In this document: piece after piece, positions 52,601 to 61,649 of the stretch
Layout of the letters: each line of letters begins with the position of its first letter
Position numbering within the stretch: position 1 is the first letter of the stretch
Assembly: GCA_023436205.1 (NCBI GenBank)
Contig: JAEZKC010000097.1
Location: 1 to 64,000 of the forward strand
Direction of reading: 5' to 3'
Length of the DNA: 64,000 bases
From: Fibrobacterota bacterium
GTDB lineage: Bacteria > Fibrobacterota > Chitinivibrionia > Chitinivibrionales > Chitinispirillaceae
Notes under the pieces: model-generated
The model's database searches: none
What the model was told of the DNA's origin: nothing
Seen by the model: the letters and a program-made list of their open reading frames with translations, nothing else
Position numbers and translations under genes: made by a program

Positions 52601-55136
52601 GCGCCTTGTCTCCCTTGGGCACTGCAATTCCGATGAAATGTTTGTAGGGATAGTAGGGGAGAGTGAACCGATCGGTGCTGAAACCACCCGCGTCTTCAAA
52701 AACTCTGGTGCGGAAACTGGCCATGAGCATGCCGGGAGCGCGGTTCTGTGCGTCAACACTTATGTTAACATCATCATTGCCCTCTTCATCGGTGGTACCG
52801 GAGGCCACTTCGTTTGTTTCAGTGGTAAACTCTCTCACCGGGTCATCAAAATTATAATCACCATAAGCGGCAAAGCGGGTTGGAACAGGATTCAAAGACA
52901 TGTCAATCTTGTATCCAAGATTGCGGGCGACAGCTCCGTGAAGCCACTGTACCTGCAATTGACTCTCAAGGCTGTTGTCATCGGCCGAAAGCTGTTCTTT
53001 GCCGAAATCAAGCTTTATTTTAAGTCGGTTAGGCATGATTGTCTCGATTTTCACCGGCTGCTCCAGCTGAAAACCGCCTACCTTAACACGAGCAGTCCAG
53101 TTTCCGGTAGGGTCAGACTGCTTTGTGGCCATCTTAAACCCGTAGAATCCGTGGAAAGCCTGCGATGTTGAGAGCGTTTTCACCACCTGACCGTGAGGGT
53201 TGGCGAGTTCGATGACTACCGGGTGATTATCCGGTATGCGGTCATTGGGATCATGCAGAACAAAAGTAAAGAATAGCGAATCGCCGGGACGCCAGACGCC
53301 GCGCTCTCCGTATAGATAACCTTTTGTCCCGTTTTTAACCTCTTCCCCCGATACATCGAAATGGCTCAATGACAGAGATGTTCCGGAGTTTAGACGTAGG
53401 TAGCCGGCTTGCTTTCCAAGAGTTCCAATCACCAGATATGGCTCTCCCGAAAGAGGCAGAGTGGTTATCCCCTGATTGTTGGTCTTACCGGTAGTGATCT
53501 CCTGGTTCTGGAAATCAAGCACTCGGATGTAAACACCGGGCAGAGCCTGAGCAGTTTTCAGATCAGAAGCGATCACGACCAGCGTGGAATCGGTGCCTCT
53601 CTTTGCTGTCAATCCAATATCCGAAACGATGATGTTGCGGAACACTACATTGTTGCGGTAATAGGCATTGCTGCAGGGATTTTCTCCGTCACTGTAGCTC
53701 TCCCCGCCACTTTCTTCGTAATTGTCCCAATAGCTGTTTTCGGATTCCTCTTCGCTGTCGTTTTCAGAGGATTCGCTCTGGCTCTGAGTTGATTCCGAGC
53801 AGGGGTATTCGATATCCTGTCTCTTGAACGAGAGTGTCAATCTGAAAATACCGGTTGGGTACTGGGCAACCAGCGGGGAAAGATCCAGTCCGTAGCGAAC
53901 CCATTCATTGCGGCTGGTTCGACTGCGGTTGAGGGGTATTGTCTTTTCCCAAACCACTCTTCCCACCCTGTGAAGTTCATCTGAGCCGTCAAGATCATTC
54001 ACCTGCAGGAATTGGGGGACGTTCTTCTCGAAGATCTCCATCGCACTTATCGTTACCGCATTAAGGTTGACTGCCTCAATGGGAACCGATACTCCCTGAG
54101 TCGTAGGCACAATTACTCCGGTACCGCTGAACCGTACTCTGGGTTTAACATCTTCGAATGCGATCGTCTGAGAGAATGCTGCCTTTAAAGTGTTGCCGTT
54201 GGTGTTGCGGATGCCTTTTTGAACTTCCAGATCAATTGTCCCGGAGAAGGAACGGTTCGAGTAGACCTTGACAATGCTTCCATCGATAGTAAAACGCAGA
54301 TTGCTGTATTCATTAATGGATATCAGGCCGGCAAGGTTCTGTTTCGGTTTGAGCGGATCAGAGAAACGTAACTCCACATAGGACCCGGCATCCTGCATGG
54401 GGCGAGCCTGCACAACAGAAAAGGAGTTCAGGGAGGGAATGCCGATTATTCTTGAGTCGGTAATGTCTACCCCGATAGGCTTACCTTCCCACGAAAGTTC
54501 TATATGAGAAGAGTCGTCTAATCGCTGAATGCTGTCGACAATGAAACTATGGGTACGGCGGCTGTCGGTATGGTTCCATTTAATCTGAAGTTTCTTGCCG
54601 GCTTGCGTTGCGGTGAGCACCTTCTCCAAGTCTGCATTGAATTCGGCATCAGCGGTCCTGATCGATCCGGTCAGCTGCTGCCACTTGATATCTTTAATGC
54701 TGGCACTCTGCAGGCCCGCAATGGACACATTCATGTGCTGCTTTATGGTGCGGAAAGACCACTGAAAGTCTTCCGCCTTGGGATCGGAGACTATTTTATT
54801 CAGCTTTAAAGTCGCCTTGTACTGAGTTCCTCCCGGAAGCCTTTCTGATGGCCGGAATTCTAGAGTGCGTCCGTTAAGCCACACCGCATTTCCCTTAATC
54901 CTGGGTTCAAAGCTCAGGGGTTCGCCTTTGGCCTCCTTGCCAATGAATGCAGAATCGGCCACATCATTTATGAAGGATATCTTTATGGTGCTTTCTCTCC
55001 AGATTTCGCCGTAAGTGTAGCCGGACAGGTAAGTTTCCCCGCCCTTTGAAAGCGGTTTTTCTGATTTTTTGCATCCTGAAATGGCAAACAGCATACATAC
55101 TGTCAATAAAGACAGACTCAACCTTGTGCGACTCAT
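49626..55136 (-). CDS. bacterial alpha-2-macroglobulin lipoprotein (YfhM-like)
   Basis: An 1836-residue lipoprotein (LFAISGC lipobox). MG and bait regions, then the thioester YPHGCVEQTTSSVF, intact as C-x-E-Q, then the alpha/alpha thioester domain and receptor-like C-terminus. It traps proteases in the periplasm. Its partner PbpC lies 5 bases downstream, as usual in this family, to repair peptidoglycan damage. An unusual insertion near residues 443-490 is rich in Ser and Glu (TQSQSESSENDSEEESENSY) and bounded by Cys residues. Confidence 0.94.
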   Translation of the reverse strand: MSRTRLSLSLLTVCMLFAISGCKKSEKPLSKGGETYLSGYTYGEIWRESTIKISFINDVADSAFIGKEAKGEPLSFEPRIKGNAVWLNGRTLEFRPSERLPGGTQYKATLKLNKIVSDPKAEDFQWSFRTIKQHMNVSIAGLQSASIKDIKWQQLTGSIRTADAEFNADLEKVLTATQAGKKLQIKWNHTDSRRTHSFIVDSIQRLDDSSHIELSWEGKPIGVDITDSRIIGIPSLNSFSVVQARPMQDAGSYVELRFSDPLKPKQNLAGLISINEYSNLRFTIDGSIVKVYSNRSFSGTIDLEVQKGIRNTNGNTLKAAFSQTIAFEDVKPRVRFSGTGVIVPTTQGVSVPIEAVNLNAVTISAMEIFEKNVPQFLQVNDLDGSDELHRVGRVVWEKTIPLNRSRTSRNEWVRYGLDLSPLVAQYPTGIFRLTLSFKRQDIEYPCSESTQSQSESSENDSEEESENSYWDNYEESGGESYSDGENPCSNAYYRNNVVFRNIIVSDIGLTAKRGTDSTLVVIASDLKTAQALPGVYIRVLDFQNQEITTGKTNNQGITTLPLSGEPYLVIGTLGKQAGYLRLNSGTSLSLSHFDVSGEEVKNGTKGYLYGERGVWRPGDSLFFTFVLHDPNDRIPDNHPVVIELANPHGQVVKTLSTSQAFHGFYGFKMATKQSDPTGNWTARVKVGGFQLEQPVKIETIMPNRLKIKLDFGKEQLSADDNSLESQLQVQWLHGAVARNLGYKIDMSLNPVPTRFAAYGDYNFDDPVREFTTETNEVASGTTDEEGNDDVNISVDAQNRAPGMLMASFRTRVFEDAGGFSTDRFTLPYYPYKHFIGIAVPKGDKARGMLLTDTNHTIRIVAVDAKGKAAPVKSVIVQFYKIQWRWWWEKGRESLADYESGTSYSAMQTDTVKLTNGQGTWTLRLNYPEWGRYLIRVIDPEGGHCTGAIKYIDWPGWAGRQQKDAGGPGATAHTFASDKSEYNVGETIQLTIPTPKRGNGLVSLESGSGIVSTSWFEANGEQTRYEFTAQPSMAPNVFAFVSLLQPHLQTTNDLPIRLYGVIPISVVDPNTRLKPLVEAPAVLTPGGQAKITVKEQNGTEMGYTLAIVDEGLLDLTRFKTPNPWNEFYKREALGVKTWDLYSYVAGAYGGTLEKMLAIGGDDEASAKGKNKANRFPPMVRFIGPMTLERGQTTVHTIDMPQYVGSVRIMVVGGNQRAFGCAEKQAFVRKPLMILGTLPRVLGPSESVKLPVSVFAMEKDIKNVKVSVQVSGPLAVESERNQQITFKQPGDEIVTFDMKALEGTGVANVTITATSGKEKAEQTIELDVRSPMQRVVKSVDDILEPGKRNKKVLDMPGVAGTNLVTVEVSRMPPLNLGKRLEYLMQYPHGCVEQTTSSVFPQVYLNKLMELSTAQQQKVEKNVKAGIDRLRMFQTSDGGFSYWPGNGSSDEWASNYAGHFLLEAGLAGYTVPVAIIDQWKKYQRSRAYSYTAGSEQSDLTQAYRLYLLALAQSPELSAMNRLKETEKLTSTAKWQLAAAYALAGQPEAGRELVKSAPLTGLNYATPGSTFGSDLRDRAMILEALTLLNMPEKSRGLAEGIANELATNEWMSTQTTAYALVAMARYTGKVHSGAEMKYTVNFNGKEQKVSSKMPLHQTILNPENNIHPTVEVNNTGSLKLWVRYILSGVPEVGTEKDASNRLGVSVKYMDVSEEQEINPEMLEQGTDFMAKVTLKNTGTSSYDNVALNHLFPSGWEIHNERMDPEIGNKESSFDYRDIRDDRVYTYFSLKPGEAKTFRVLLNASYEGKYYLPPIHSELMYDAAVNGMVKGSWIEVIAPGE

Positions 55137-55189
55137 TAATGGGCTCCTTTGAAGCTGAAGCGGTGAACGGGCTGGCTATAAAATAGTTT

Positions 55190-55215
55190 GCGGGCTTTCA
55201 TTTTAGAAAACCCGC
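55190..55215 (-). terminator. terminator of the beta-helix gene
   Basis: Arms GCGGG.TTTC and GAAA.CCCGC (one mismatch) with an ATTTTA loop. On the minus strand it ends in AAACTATTTTAT. It lies about 12 bases after the beta-helix stop and before A2M. Confidence 0.55.
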
Positions 55216-55226
55216 ATTGTAGCGGA

Positions 55227-56579
55227 TCAACGCAGATTTAAAACTCTTTTTTTCTTTTGTGGATCCAGGAATAGCCCCGTGCAGCGGCTGCCTGGAACTG
55301 AAACTGCCGTATAGCTCGTTTTCCGTCCTGAAAGTGTGAATACTCGGTTCGGTGTAAACGTTACTTTCGCATTCGATAATGTGGCCGGACGGCGCGCACT
55401 GCTGGTCCCTTCCTGCAGAAGACCCAACCCTTCATAGGGAGATCCTGTTGATAACTGAAAATTGGTCGTATCCTTGAAACTGATTCGTTGAACGGTGCTT
55501 CTGGACGTGTCGGTCATTTTTACATTTGCCGGGCCTGCTCCAGAAGCGAATCTGATCATCAGATTGGACCCCTCCAGCTGGTTGCCGGAGATTATTACTT
55601 CATTGAGTTCGTTGTAAACTCCGAACATCGGATTCGCTGCATTGATTTCGCAGATGTAATTATCTTTCACCTCGATGGAGGTGTTGTCTATCGTAAAGTT
55701 TCGGTTATCAATAAAGACCGCGCTTCCCTGAAAATCCTGGATGTAATTATTGTAGATGCTGATATTACCCGATCCCATCACGATGAAACCATTCCCGGGG
55801 GCATGCATGATAATGTTATTGTAATAGAGACCGACTGTGTTATCACCAATTTGAAAACCATTCTGCTGATATTGCTCAGCCTCCAGCCCGCCCCGGTAGA
55901 ACACATTGTTATAAACCTCCACATCCTCCACAGCATTGGCGATCTGAAAGCAATCCCATCCTGTGCGCACCACCAGGTTATTGTAGATGCGAACGTTTTT
56001 AAACTCCATGCCGGGACTTTTAGTTTCGCCGATATACATCCCCTCACCGCCAGTATCATGGATGTAGTTGTCGTGGATGGATAGTCCTTCGAACACCGGG
56101 GGAGGCACAGGTGGGTTGCCCGAGAAGTCCTTTTTGGCCATGATCCCCGCGAAACCGGTGCTGCAGATCTCCATGTGCTCCACTTCGATATTGGTTGACA
56201 GTCCCCCGATCCCGAACCCCACTCCAGAGGCGGTTCCGTCCACTTTGAACCCGTATTTGAACTGGGGATCCCCGGTGCCGGTTATGTGCAGGTGGCTGCA
56301 GCTGTCAATGGTAAAACCATAGTAGTGCTCTTTTCCGATCAGCACCTGTCCGCCCTGATTGATCACTACGATTTTTTTATCGGCTGACCCATGAAAATGC
56401 TTCAGGTGAAACGCCGGACGCCTCCCGGCCTCTACAAGAAGCGTGTCTCCGGGAAAACAGTCGTATTTTTTGCCGTCTTCATAACTTTTCGTGAGGGGAA
56501 TCAGAATGGTTTTAGACTGGGAACTGCTGATCAGTACTGCAATGATCAGCAGAATGCTGAATCTGAGTTTGCACAACAT
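55227..56579 (-). CDS. secreted right-handed beta-helix protein
   Basis: A 450-residue protein with a signal peptide (FSILLIIAVLISSSQS). The repeating coils (SIHDNYIHDTGGEGMYIGET, VRIYNNLVVRTGWDCFQIAN, ISIYNNYIQDFQGSAVFIDN) are those of parallel beta-helix proteins such as pectate lyases and polysaccharide lyases. The catalytic residues are not placed. The tail (NRVFTLSGRKTSYTAVSVPG) resembles a short sorting tail. It would bind or cut polysaccharides outside the cell. It is followed by a terminator, so it is probably separate from A2M. Confidence 0.75.
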   Translation of the reverse strand: MLCKLRFSILLIIAVLISSSQSKTILIPLTKSYEDGKKYDCFPGDTLLVEAGRRPAFHLKHFHGSADKKIVVINQGGQVLIGKEHYYGFTIDSCSHLHITGTGDPQFKYGFKVDGTASGVGFGIGGLSTNIEVEHMEICSTGFAGIMAKKDFSGNPPVPPPVFEGLSIHDNYIHDTGGEGMYIGETKSPGMEFKNVRIYNNLVVRTGWDCFQIANAVEDVEVYNNVFYRGGLEAEQYQQNGFQIGDNTVGLYYNNIIMHAPGNGFIVMGSGNISIYNNYIQDFQGSAVFIDNRNFTIDNTSIEVKDNYICEINAANPMFGVYNELNEVIISGNQLEGSNLMIRFASGAGPANVKMTDTSRSTVQRISFKDTTNFQLSTGSPYEGLGLLQEGTSSARRPATLSNAKVTFTPNRVFTLSGRKTSYTAVSVPGSRCTGLFLDPQKKKRVLNLR

Positions 56580-56717
56580 CGCAGACCTCCTGTGTGGAAA
56601 TGTGGGGCTTATTATCCATAGTATATAATTTCACAAACAGGTTTTCCATAGGCTGTCCCGAGTATTATTTAAAAAAGATGGCGCTTCGGGGGATTCTGTT
56701 TTCAGGAGAGCTTTTTT

Positions 56718-57278
56718 ATGAGAAAAATGCTGTTTATAGTGGGAAGTCCCAGAAGAAACGGATGTACTTCAAAGATAGCTGATCTGGTGATCCAGGGTAC
56801 AGGTTCGGTGTTTCAGGTTCGCAAAATTGTACTTGGAGATCTGAAGCTTAACTTCTGTCTTGGATGCAAGAGTTGCTTCAGTACGCGCAAATGTGTTCAG
56901 AGAGATAGTATGGATCAACTGTTTGAGGCCATATTTGATGCCGATATCCTGGTGATGGCTGTGCCTTCCTACTGGGGAGATGTTCCGGGGCAGATGAAGG
57001 TGTTTTTTGATCGCAGTACTCCTTTGTGTGATGAAAACGGCGGCACTATTGTTCCGGCGGGGAAAAGGGGATACTCCATTGCTGTGAGGGCGGGGCAGAG
57101 AATCGAGGAGAATCTGCAGCTCATAAAGGCCATGGAGCACTATTATGGCCACCTTGGAATCAGGTCTGAAGGAAACGCTACGTTTGAGAGAATAGCAGAT
57201 ATTGAGGATATCGGGAAAAGTAGTGAAGTCGTGGAGAAAGCGATCAAATTTGGTCAGATGATTGCAAGCGCCAAATAG
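56718..57278 (+). CDS. NAD(P)H-dependent FMN reductase / flavodoxin-like protein
   Basis: A 186-residue protein starting with FIVGSPRRNGCTSKIADLVI (flavodoxin-fold P-loop). CLGCKSCFSTRKC then VQRDSMDQLFEAIFDADI is the iron-sulfur-flavoprotein-like region, and AVPSYWGDVPGQMKVFFDR the flavin-binding strand. It would reduce flavin or quinone. AGGAGAGC lies before the ATG. It stands beside two genes of other function. Confidence 0.85.
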   Translation: MRKMLFIVGSPRRNGCTSKIADLVIQGTGSVFQVRKIVLGDLKLNFCLGCKSCFSTRKCVQRDSMDQLFEAIFDADILVMAVPSYWGDVPGQMKVFFDRSTPLCDENGGTIVPAGKRGYSIAVRAGQRIEENLQLIKAMEHYYGHLGIRSEGNATFERIADIEDIGKSSEVVEKAIKFGQMIASAK

Positions 57279-57324
57279 ATTTGAAAAGAGCCTTTCATGA
57301 CTTTACAAACCCCTGAGGTGTGAT

Positions 57325-57693
57325 GTGGATAAAGTGAAAATCTTCAGCAGTATCCGTGACCTGCTCGGAAGGTATTCGCCTCCTATGGTAGTCAAATCCG
57401 AAACGGAAATACAGTATGAGTTATGGTCGGTTAAGGATGTTGTTATAGCGGGTAAAAAGAAAAATGAGCTCTTTTTCGCTTCTGCAATCATTCAAAAGAG
57501 CTACGTGGGGTTTTATTTCATGCCCATCTACACCGATCCTGAGCTTTCAGAGGTGATCAGCCCGATGCTTTTGAAAACGCTCAAGGGCAAGAGCTGTTTT
57601 CATATAAAGGAAATAAGCGAGCAGGTGATGAAAGATATTGATCTGGCGCTGAAGGTCGGGTTTGACAAGTACAGAGAGAAGGGCTGGGTCTAG
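57325..57693 (+). CDS. DUF1801-like small protein
   Basis: A 122-residue protein. VGFYFMPIYTDPELSEVISP followed by LLKTLKGKSCFHIKEISEQV is like DUF1801 (YjbR/iron-chaperone-like folds). Starts with GTG 57325, AGGTGTGAT upstream. It lies 46 bases after the flavoprotein and may be co-transcribed. The function is unknown. Confidence 0.55.
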   Translation: MDKVKIFSSIRDLLGRYSPPMVVKSETEIQYELWSVKDVVIAGKKKNELFFASAIIQKSYVGFYFMPIYTDPELSEVISPMLLKTLKGKSCFHIKEISEQVMKDIDLALKVGFDKYREKGWV

Positions 57694-57780
57694 GTTTTGG
57701 TTCAGATTGTCGCATTGAGCAAAAATAGATGGTGACAGACAAGTATTTTTCAAGTGTAGGTATCTTTGAGAGGAGATGTC

Positions 57781-59199
57781 ATGTTTTTTCACAGTTCGGA
57801 AAAGAGGCAAGTAGCAGCATTATTCTTGATTATTGTTTTTTTGTGTGGTGGCAGTTCAGCCGCCAGGCAGAAAAAAGATATTCTGCAGGATGTCCTCAGC
57901 TCCGACACTCTCGCCAGTTCCAATGTGGGAATTTTTGCCATAGATGTTTCTTCCGGCAGGGAACTTTACAGTCTAAACTCGGGAAAATTGTTCATTCCCG
58001 CTTCAGTACTGAAAATTCTCACTGCCTACACCGCTCTCAAGACCCTGACTCCTCAGTACCAGTTCGCCACCGAATACTATGTGACGGACACCGTTATGGA
58101 TTCTGCATCTGTTTCTACACTTTACATAAAAGGTAATGGTGATCCGGCGCTTAGCACGGTTGATCTTATCTACCATGCCCGTACTGTTGCCCGAAGGTTG
58201 ACCACTCCTCTCAATGGGGGAATTGTGGTTGATAATTCATATTTCGATACCACTCATTTCGGTAACGGGTGGATGTGGGATGATCCCAATGTGCCCATAG
58301 CTCCCTTTTTTGTAAACGATAACCGGGTGCTTTTCATGGTTTCCCCGGGAGATAGCCTTGGTGCGGTTCTGAAGGTGAGCCCGGAGCCATTCAGTTCCTT
58401 AATGGACATTTCAGTGCAGGCGACTACTGGAGGTGAGGACAGGATAAGTATCAGTAGTATTGCTGAAAAGAACCGGGAGAAGATCATTATCGCAGGGACG
58501 CTCGACAGTAAGTCAGCATCCATGAGTTTCAGCAGCATTGTAAAGCAGCCGGAGTTGTTTGCGGCAACCATCTTTACCGATTTTCTTTCGCAGAACGGGG
58601 TTGAGCTGTCGGGTCCGATGAGAGTGGGGTCAGTCCCACCAGATGCCCGCAGTTTGGGGGTGTTCCGGTCGAGACCTTTACGGGAAATAGTGACCAAGTT
58701 TCTCAAGGAGAGCAATAATCTCACAGGTGAATGCATTCTCAAGACGATCGGGGCGGTGAGCGAGGGTACGCCTGGTGATGCGTCCAAGGGAACTGAGGCG
58801 GTGATTAAGGCACTGCAGGAGATAGGAGTGAGACGCAAGGAGTATCGCATTGTTGATGGATCAGGGTTATCCACCTACAATCTCCTTTCTCCGGAAATTC
58901 TGGTGAAGGTGCTGAAGGCGGCCCATGATGATTTCACCCTTTACTCTGAATTCAGCAGTGCTCTTCCGGTGAGCGGCACTGATGGAACGCTCAGAAGCCG
59001 CATGGAGGACTCTCTGTCCCGATCGGTAAGGGCGAAGACCGGGACCATGTCTGGGGTGAGTTCTCTTGCCGGGTATCTTAAGACCCGGCGGGGGAGGCTT
59101 GTGGCTTTTGCGATTATTGTCAACGGCTTTGTGGGCTCTTCACAGCCGATCCGCAGCGCCCAGGATGAGATGATTAAGAAGATGTGGAGCGAGTGGTGA
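57781..59199 (+). CDS. dacB: D-Ala-D-Ala carboxypeptidase/endopeptidase (PBP4 type)
   Basis: A 472-residue S13-family protein from ATG 57781 (GAGGAG upstream). Signal (VAALFLIIVFLCGGSSA). Motifs: SxxK in PASVLKILTAYTAL, SxN as ESNNLTGE, and KTGTM. The family trims or cleaves peptidoglycan in the periplasm. A decayed copy of about 200 bases of its middle lies at the window end (63746-63948). Confidence 0.93.
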   Translation: MFFHSSEKRQVAALFLIIVFLCGGSSAARQKKDILQDVLSSDTLASSNVGIFAIDVSSGRELYSLNSGKLFIPASVLKILTAYTALKTLTPQYQFATEYYVTDTVMDSASVSTLYIKGNGDPALSTVDLIYHARTVARRLTTPLNGGIVVDNSYFDTTHFGNGWMWDDPNVPIAPFFVNDNRVLFMVSPGDSLGAVLKVSPEPFSSLMDISVQATTGGEDRISISSIAEKNREKIIIAGTLDSKSASMSFSSIVKQPELFAATIFTDFLSQNGVELSGPMRVGSVPPDARSLGVFRSRPLREIVTKFLKESNNLTGECILKTIGAVSEGTPGDASKGTEAVIKALQEIGVRRKEYRIVDGSGLSTYNLLSPEILVKVLKAAHDDFTLYSEFSSALPVSGTDGTLRSRMEDSLSRSVRAKTGTMSGVSSLAGYLKTRRGRLVAFAIIVNGFVGSSQPIRSAQDEMIKKMWSEW

Positions 59200-59519
59200 G
59201 TGAGGCTGGTTTTTTGGTTTAGAGAGATGCTAGGTAGAGAGATGCTGCCCCGTTCCGTTCATGCTGAGCGTAGGTCCGCCGGAGTCGAAGCATAACTCTT
59301 AAAGACTGGTAAAACCATCATTCCGTTTCCGCTCAAGAGCAGTAAAAGAATTCCCCGGTAGTACTCCTCTTATTTATCTTTGTAATAGTTTCAAGGTTTG
59401 AAAATAAAAATCCCAACAGATCTCTAGCTGGTTCTGGGAGATACCATCACCTCGCTTCCGCTCATTGCAGGTGAATCCGAAGTTACTCAAACTACCTGAA
59501 AAATTCTAAAAGGCTGGCA
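59200..59519. other. intergenic region after dacB
   Basis: 320 bases holding a tandem of AGAGAGATGCT (two copies, ~59220-59247) and a dispersed palindromic element (59255-59295). No ORF or promoter was recognised. Confidence 0.45.
59255..59295. repeat. dispersed REP-like palindromic element
   Basis: CGTTCATGCTGAGC, then GTCGAAGCATAAC, matches the pattern of widely dispersed short palindromes (GTTCATGCTGAGC...GTCGAAGCATGAAC) that occur in many bacterial genomes. The arms ATGCT/AGCAT pair with an extended loop. A single copy is visible in the window. Confidence 0.55.
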
Positions 59520-60002
59520 ATGAAAAATCTTCTTCTTACCATTATCTTCACTTTACTTATCTTCTCACCCTCTTTTCCCGATGGTGATTCAACATATTGT
59601 TTCAAATCAATCGAAATGTATCAGAATCTCCTTAAGCAATATCCCGATTTTCCTAAAAAAGTAGATATTTACAAAACTCTTTACTATGCCTCTTTGAGAT
59701 GTAACGATTCGCTGGCTGCCTATTACAAGCAGAAGCTGGATAGCATTCAACCTCCTCCAGACCCAAAATCTGTGCTGAAAGAGATCAAAGAGATGGAGGC
59801 TGGAGAGTTATCCATGAGTAGAAGGCAGGAACTGCATTTTAAAAGAGGGGAAGTGTACTATCAGATGGGGAAAACTAAAAAGGCAAAGAAGGTATTTAGG
59901 AACTATCTTAAAAAGTGCACTGAAGGTGAGTATACTGAGAAGATCTGGTGCCGGGCGGCAGAGGAGTACCTGACGTCTTTGGAAAGAGATGAAAAAAAGT
60001 AG
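59520..60002 (+). CDS. secreted TPR-like protein
   Basis: A 160-residue protein with a signal (LLLTIIFTLLIFSPSFP). The rest is helical with a tetratricopeptide-like repeat (LHFKRGEVYYQMGKTKKAKK, VFRNYLKKC). It is probably a periplasmic scaffold. No close neighbour in an operon. Confidence 0.65.
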   Translation: MKNLLLTIIFTLLIFSPSFPDGDSTYCFKSIEMYQNLLKQYPDFPKKVDIYKTLYYASLRCNDSLAAYYKQKLDSIQPPPDPKSVLKEIKEMEAGELSMSRRQELHFKRGEVYYQMGKTKKAKKVFRNYLKKCTEGEYTEKIWCRAAEEYLTSLERDEKK

Positions 60003-60397
60003 TGGGGAGCTTTCTTAATCTAATAGGTTTTTCAATCCGTCTAATCTGGACTTAAGAGTGAGCACTTGGGATCTTGTAGCCGAGTATGCCTGTTCTTATG
60101 AACATAAGAATAGGAAAAACTTCCTAGATCCGGTTTTCTTATTATCTTCATGATAGCCTCGCCTGTTGAAAATATAATCCCATTAGACATTTGGGAAACA
60201 TCCAAGATGGATAAACACGCAGAAGAAAAATGAAAAGGGAAAGAGCCCTTCTTGAGAGTTTTCCTTCAAAACCTTCTCTGTTATACAATCTCTTAACAAC
60301 TGCATACCTTCAAAGAACGCTTATGCTTAAGTGAATGGACTCCGTTTCTCTGGTGGTTTAGCTACAGAGTATAACTTTCCTAGCGGCTGAAAAGTAA
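60003..60397. other. intergenic region between convergent genes
   Basis: About 395 bases. A hairpin CCTGTTCTTAT/ATAAGAATAGG (60089-60114, one mismatch) may be a bidirectional terminator. Nothing else was seen. Confidence 0.4.
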
Positions 60398-61360
60398 TTA
60401 TCTCTGTCTGAAAAAATGAAGTCCCCGGCTCATTGCTTTAGATTCTGAAACTCTGCGTCCCTGCATGTCGAAATACTCTGTATTACTAAAATGCAATAAA
60501 GATTTACTCCGAAGGGAGAGCACTCTGCCTGTTTTACCCCGCGCCGCAATGGTTGAACGCGAGATGCCTGAACTGATAATGCTCACGTCATCGTAACTGT
60601 AGGAACGGCGTCGTGAGGGTAGAAAGGTGTCACCATCCCAGAAATGGTGCAGTTCCTCTGTCAGCTGGCCATCCTGGTAGGTCCATTCGGTCTTGCTTCT
60701 GTTTTGCCATGTGGAACTGTTATAGCTGAATCCGAAACGGATGGAATCCTTTCCGGAGCTGTTTTGGACAGTACTGTCCTTCTGTTTGATAGTTCTGAAT
60801 TCATCAAAACTGATTCTCACATAGTAGCCAGGTCCATAAGAGTGAATACGGTATCCAGTAAATACCGTTGTGTTCATGGCGGCCATGAAGCTTGTGTCTG
60901 CAATTACTCTGCCCTGGATATCGTAGGTAAAGCTGTTGAGAACGGTGGATGAATAGCCATGCATCTCCGTTTTCATGGAAACAGATGCGAGCAGGCCTAA
61001 AGAATCGTAAGTGTACTTGAAACCGCCTCCGCTGATGTAATCTTCTGTTAAGGTGTCCCAAACCGTAATATTGATTGAATCCATACTAGGCCCTGAATAT
61101 ATACAGTCAAATTTTGCGGAATGTGTCCAGACTCCATCATTATAGAGCAGGTTGTTTAACTCCAGGATTTTTCCCTGCTGATCATAAGTGCAGCTGTTTA
61201 TTGATTCATTTTTCCAGGAACCATTCTGCATCACCATTGTCGTGCACTGAGTGTATGTAAAATCCATATGGTTATACGTGAAGCCCTGAGCTGAGGCGCT
61301 GTTGTTAATGAATGAGAACGAAACAACTGAGATGGCAAATAAAAAATGAAAATTACCCAT
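60398..61360 (-). CDS. secreted beta-rich protein with YD-like repeats and C-terminal tail
   Basis: A 320-residue protein with a signal (FLFAISVVSFSFINNSASA). Repeats such as CTYDQQGKILELNNLLY, FKYTYDSLGLLASV and NSFTYDIQGRVIADT are YD/RHS-like. The end LLHFSNTEYFDMQGRRVSES plus GLHFFRQR is a short sorting-tail-like segment. It is probably surface-exposed. No function is known. Confidence 0.65.
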   Translation of the reverse strand: MGNFHFLFAISVVSFSFINNSASAQGFTYNHMDFTYTQCTTMVMQNGSWKNESINSCTYDQQGKILELNNLLYNDGVWTHSAKFDCIYSGPSMDSINITVWDTLTEDYISGGGFKYTYDSLGLLASVSMKTEMHGYSSTVLNSFTYDIQGRVIADTSFMAAMNTTVFTGYRIHSYGPGYYVRISFDEFRTIKQKDSTVQNSSGKDSIRFGFSYNSSTWQNRSKTEWTYQDGQLTEELHHFWDGDTFLPSRRRSYSYDDVSIISSGISRSTIAARGKTGRVLSLRSKSLLHFSNTEYFDMQGRRVSESKAMSRGLHFFRQR

Positions 61361-61610
61361 GAATTCTCCAAGGTTCAGGATAGAAGCTGTTCAGAATATG
61401 GTTTTTGGGGTTTTGTCGAGGGAAGAGTTATTGTAATAAAGCGTTTTCCAGAATATTAAAGTACCCCTGCAAAGCTTGGAGAACACCCAGGGCGTAGAAG
61501 ACCTCACAACCCTGGGCTGCAATAATATCGCCCTTTCTGGGCTAATTTTTTACACGGAATGGTGTAGCGCATGGGTAGCCTTTACTGTTGAATCGATTTT
61601 TCGCATCAGT

Positions 61611-61637
61611 AAAAAAAAGTGAGAGCCCCCCCTCACT
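61611..61637 (-). terminator. terminator of the 61650-62399 gene
   Basis: On the minus strand AGTGAG and CTCACT flank a G-rich loop, followed by eight T. It lies about 13 bases after the stop. Confidence 0.7.
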
Positions 61638-61649
61638 CTCTCATAAGTA

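Noticed and set aside
53409..53792. 127-residue plus-strand frame inside the A2M gene
   Set aside because: It is the reverse of a well-supported coding region with no independent evidence.
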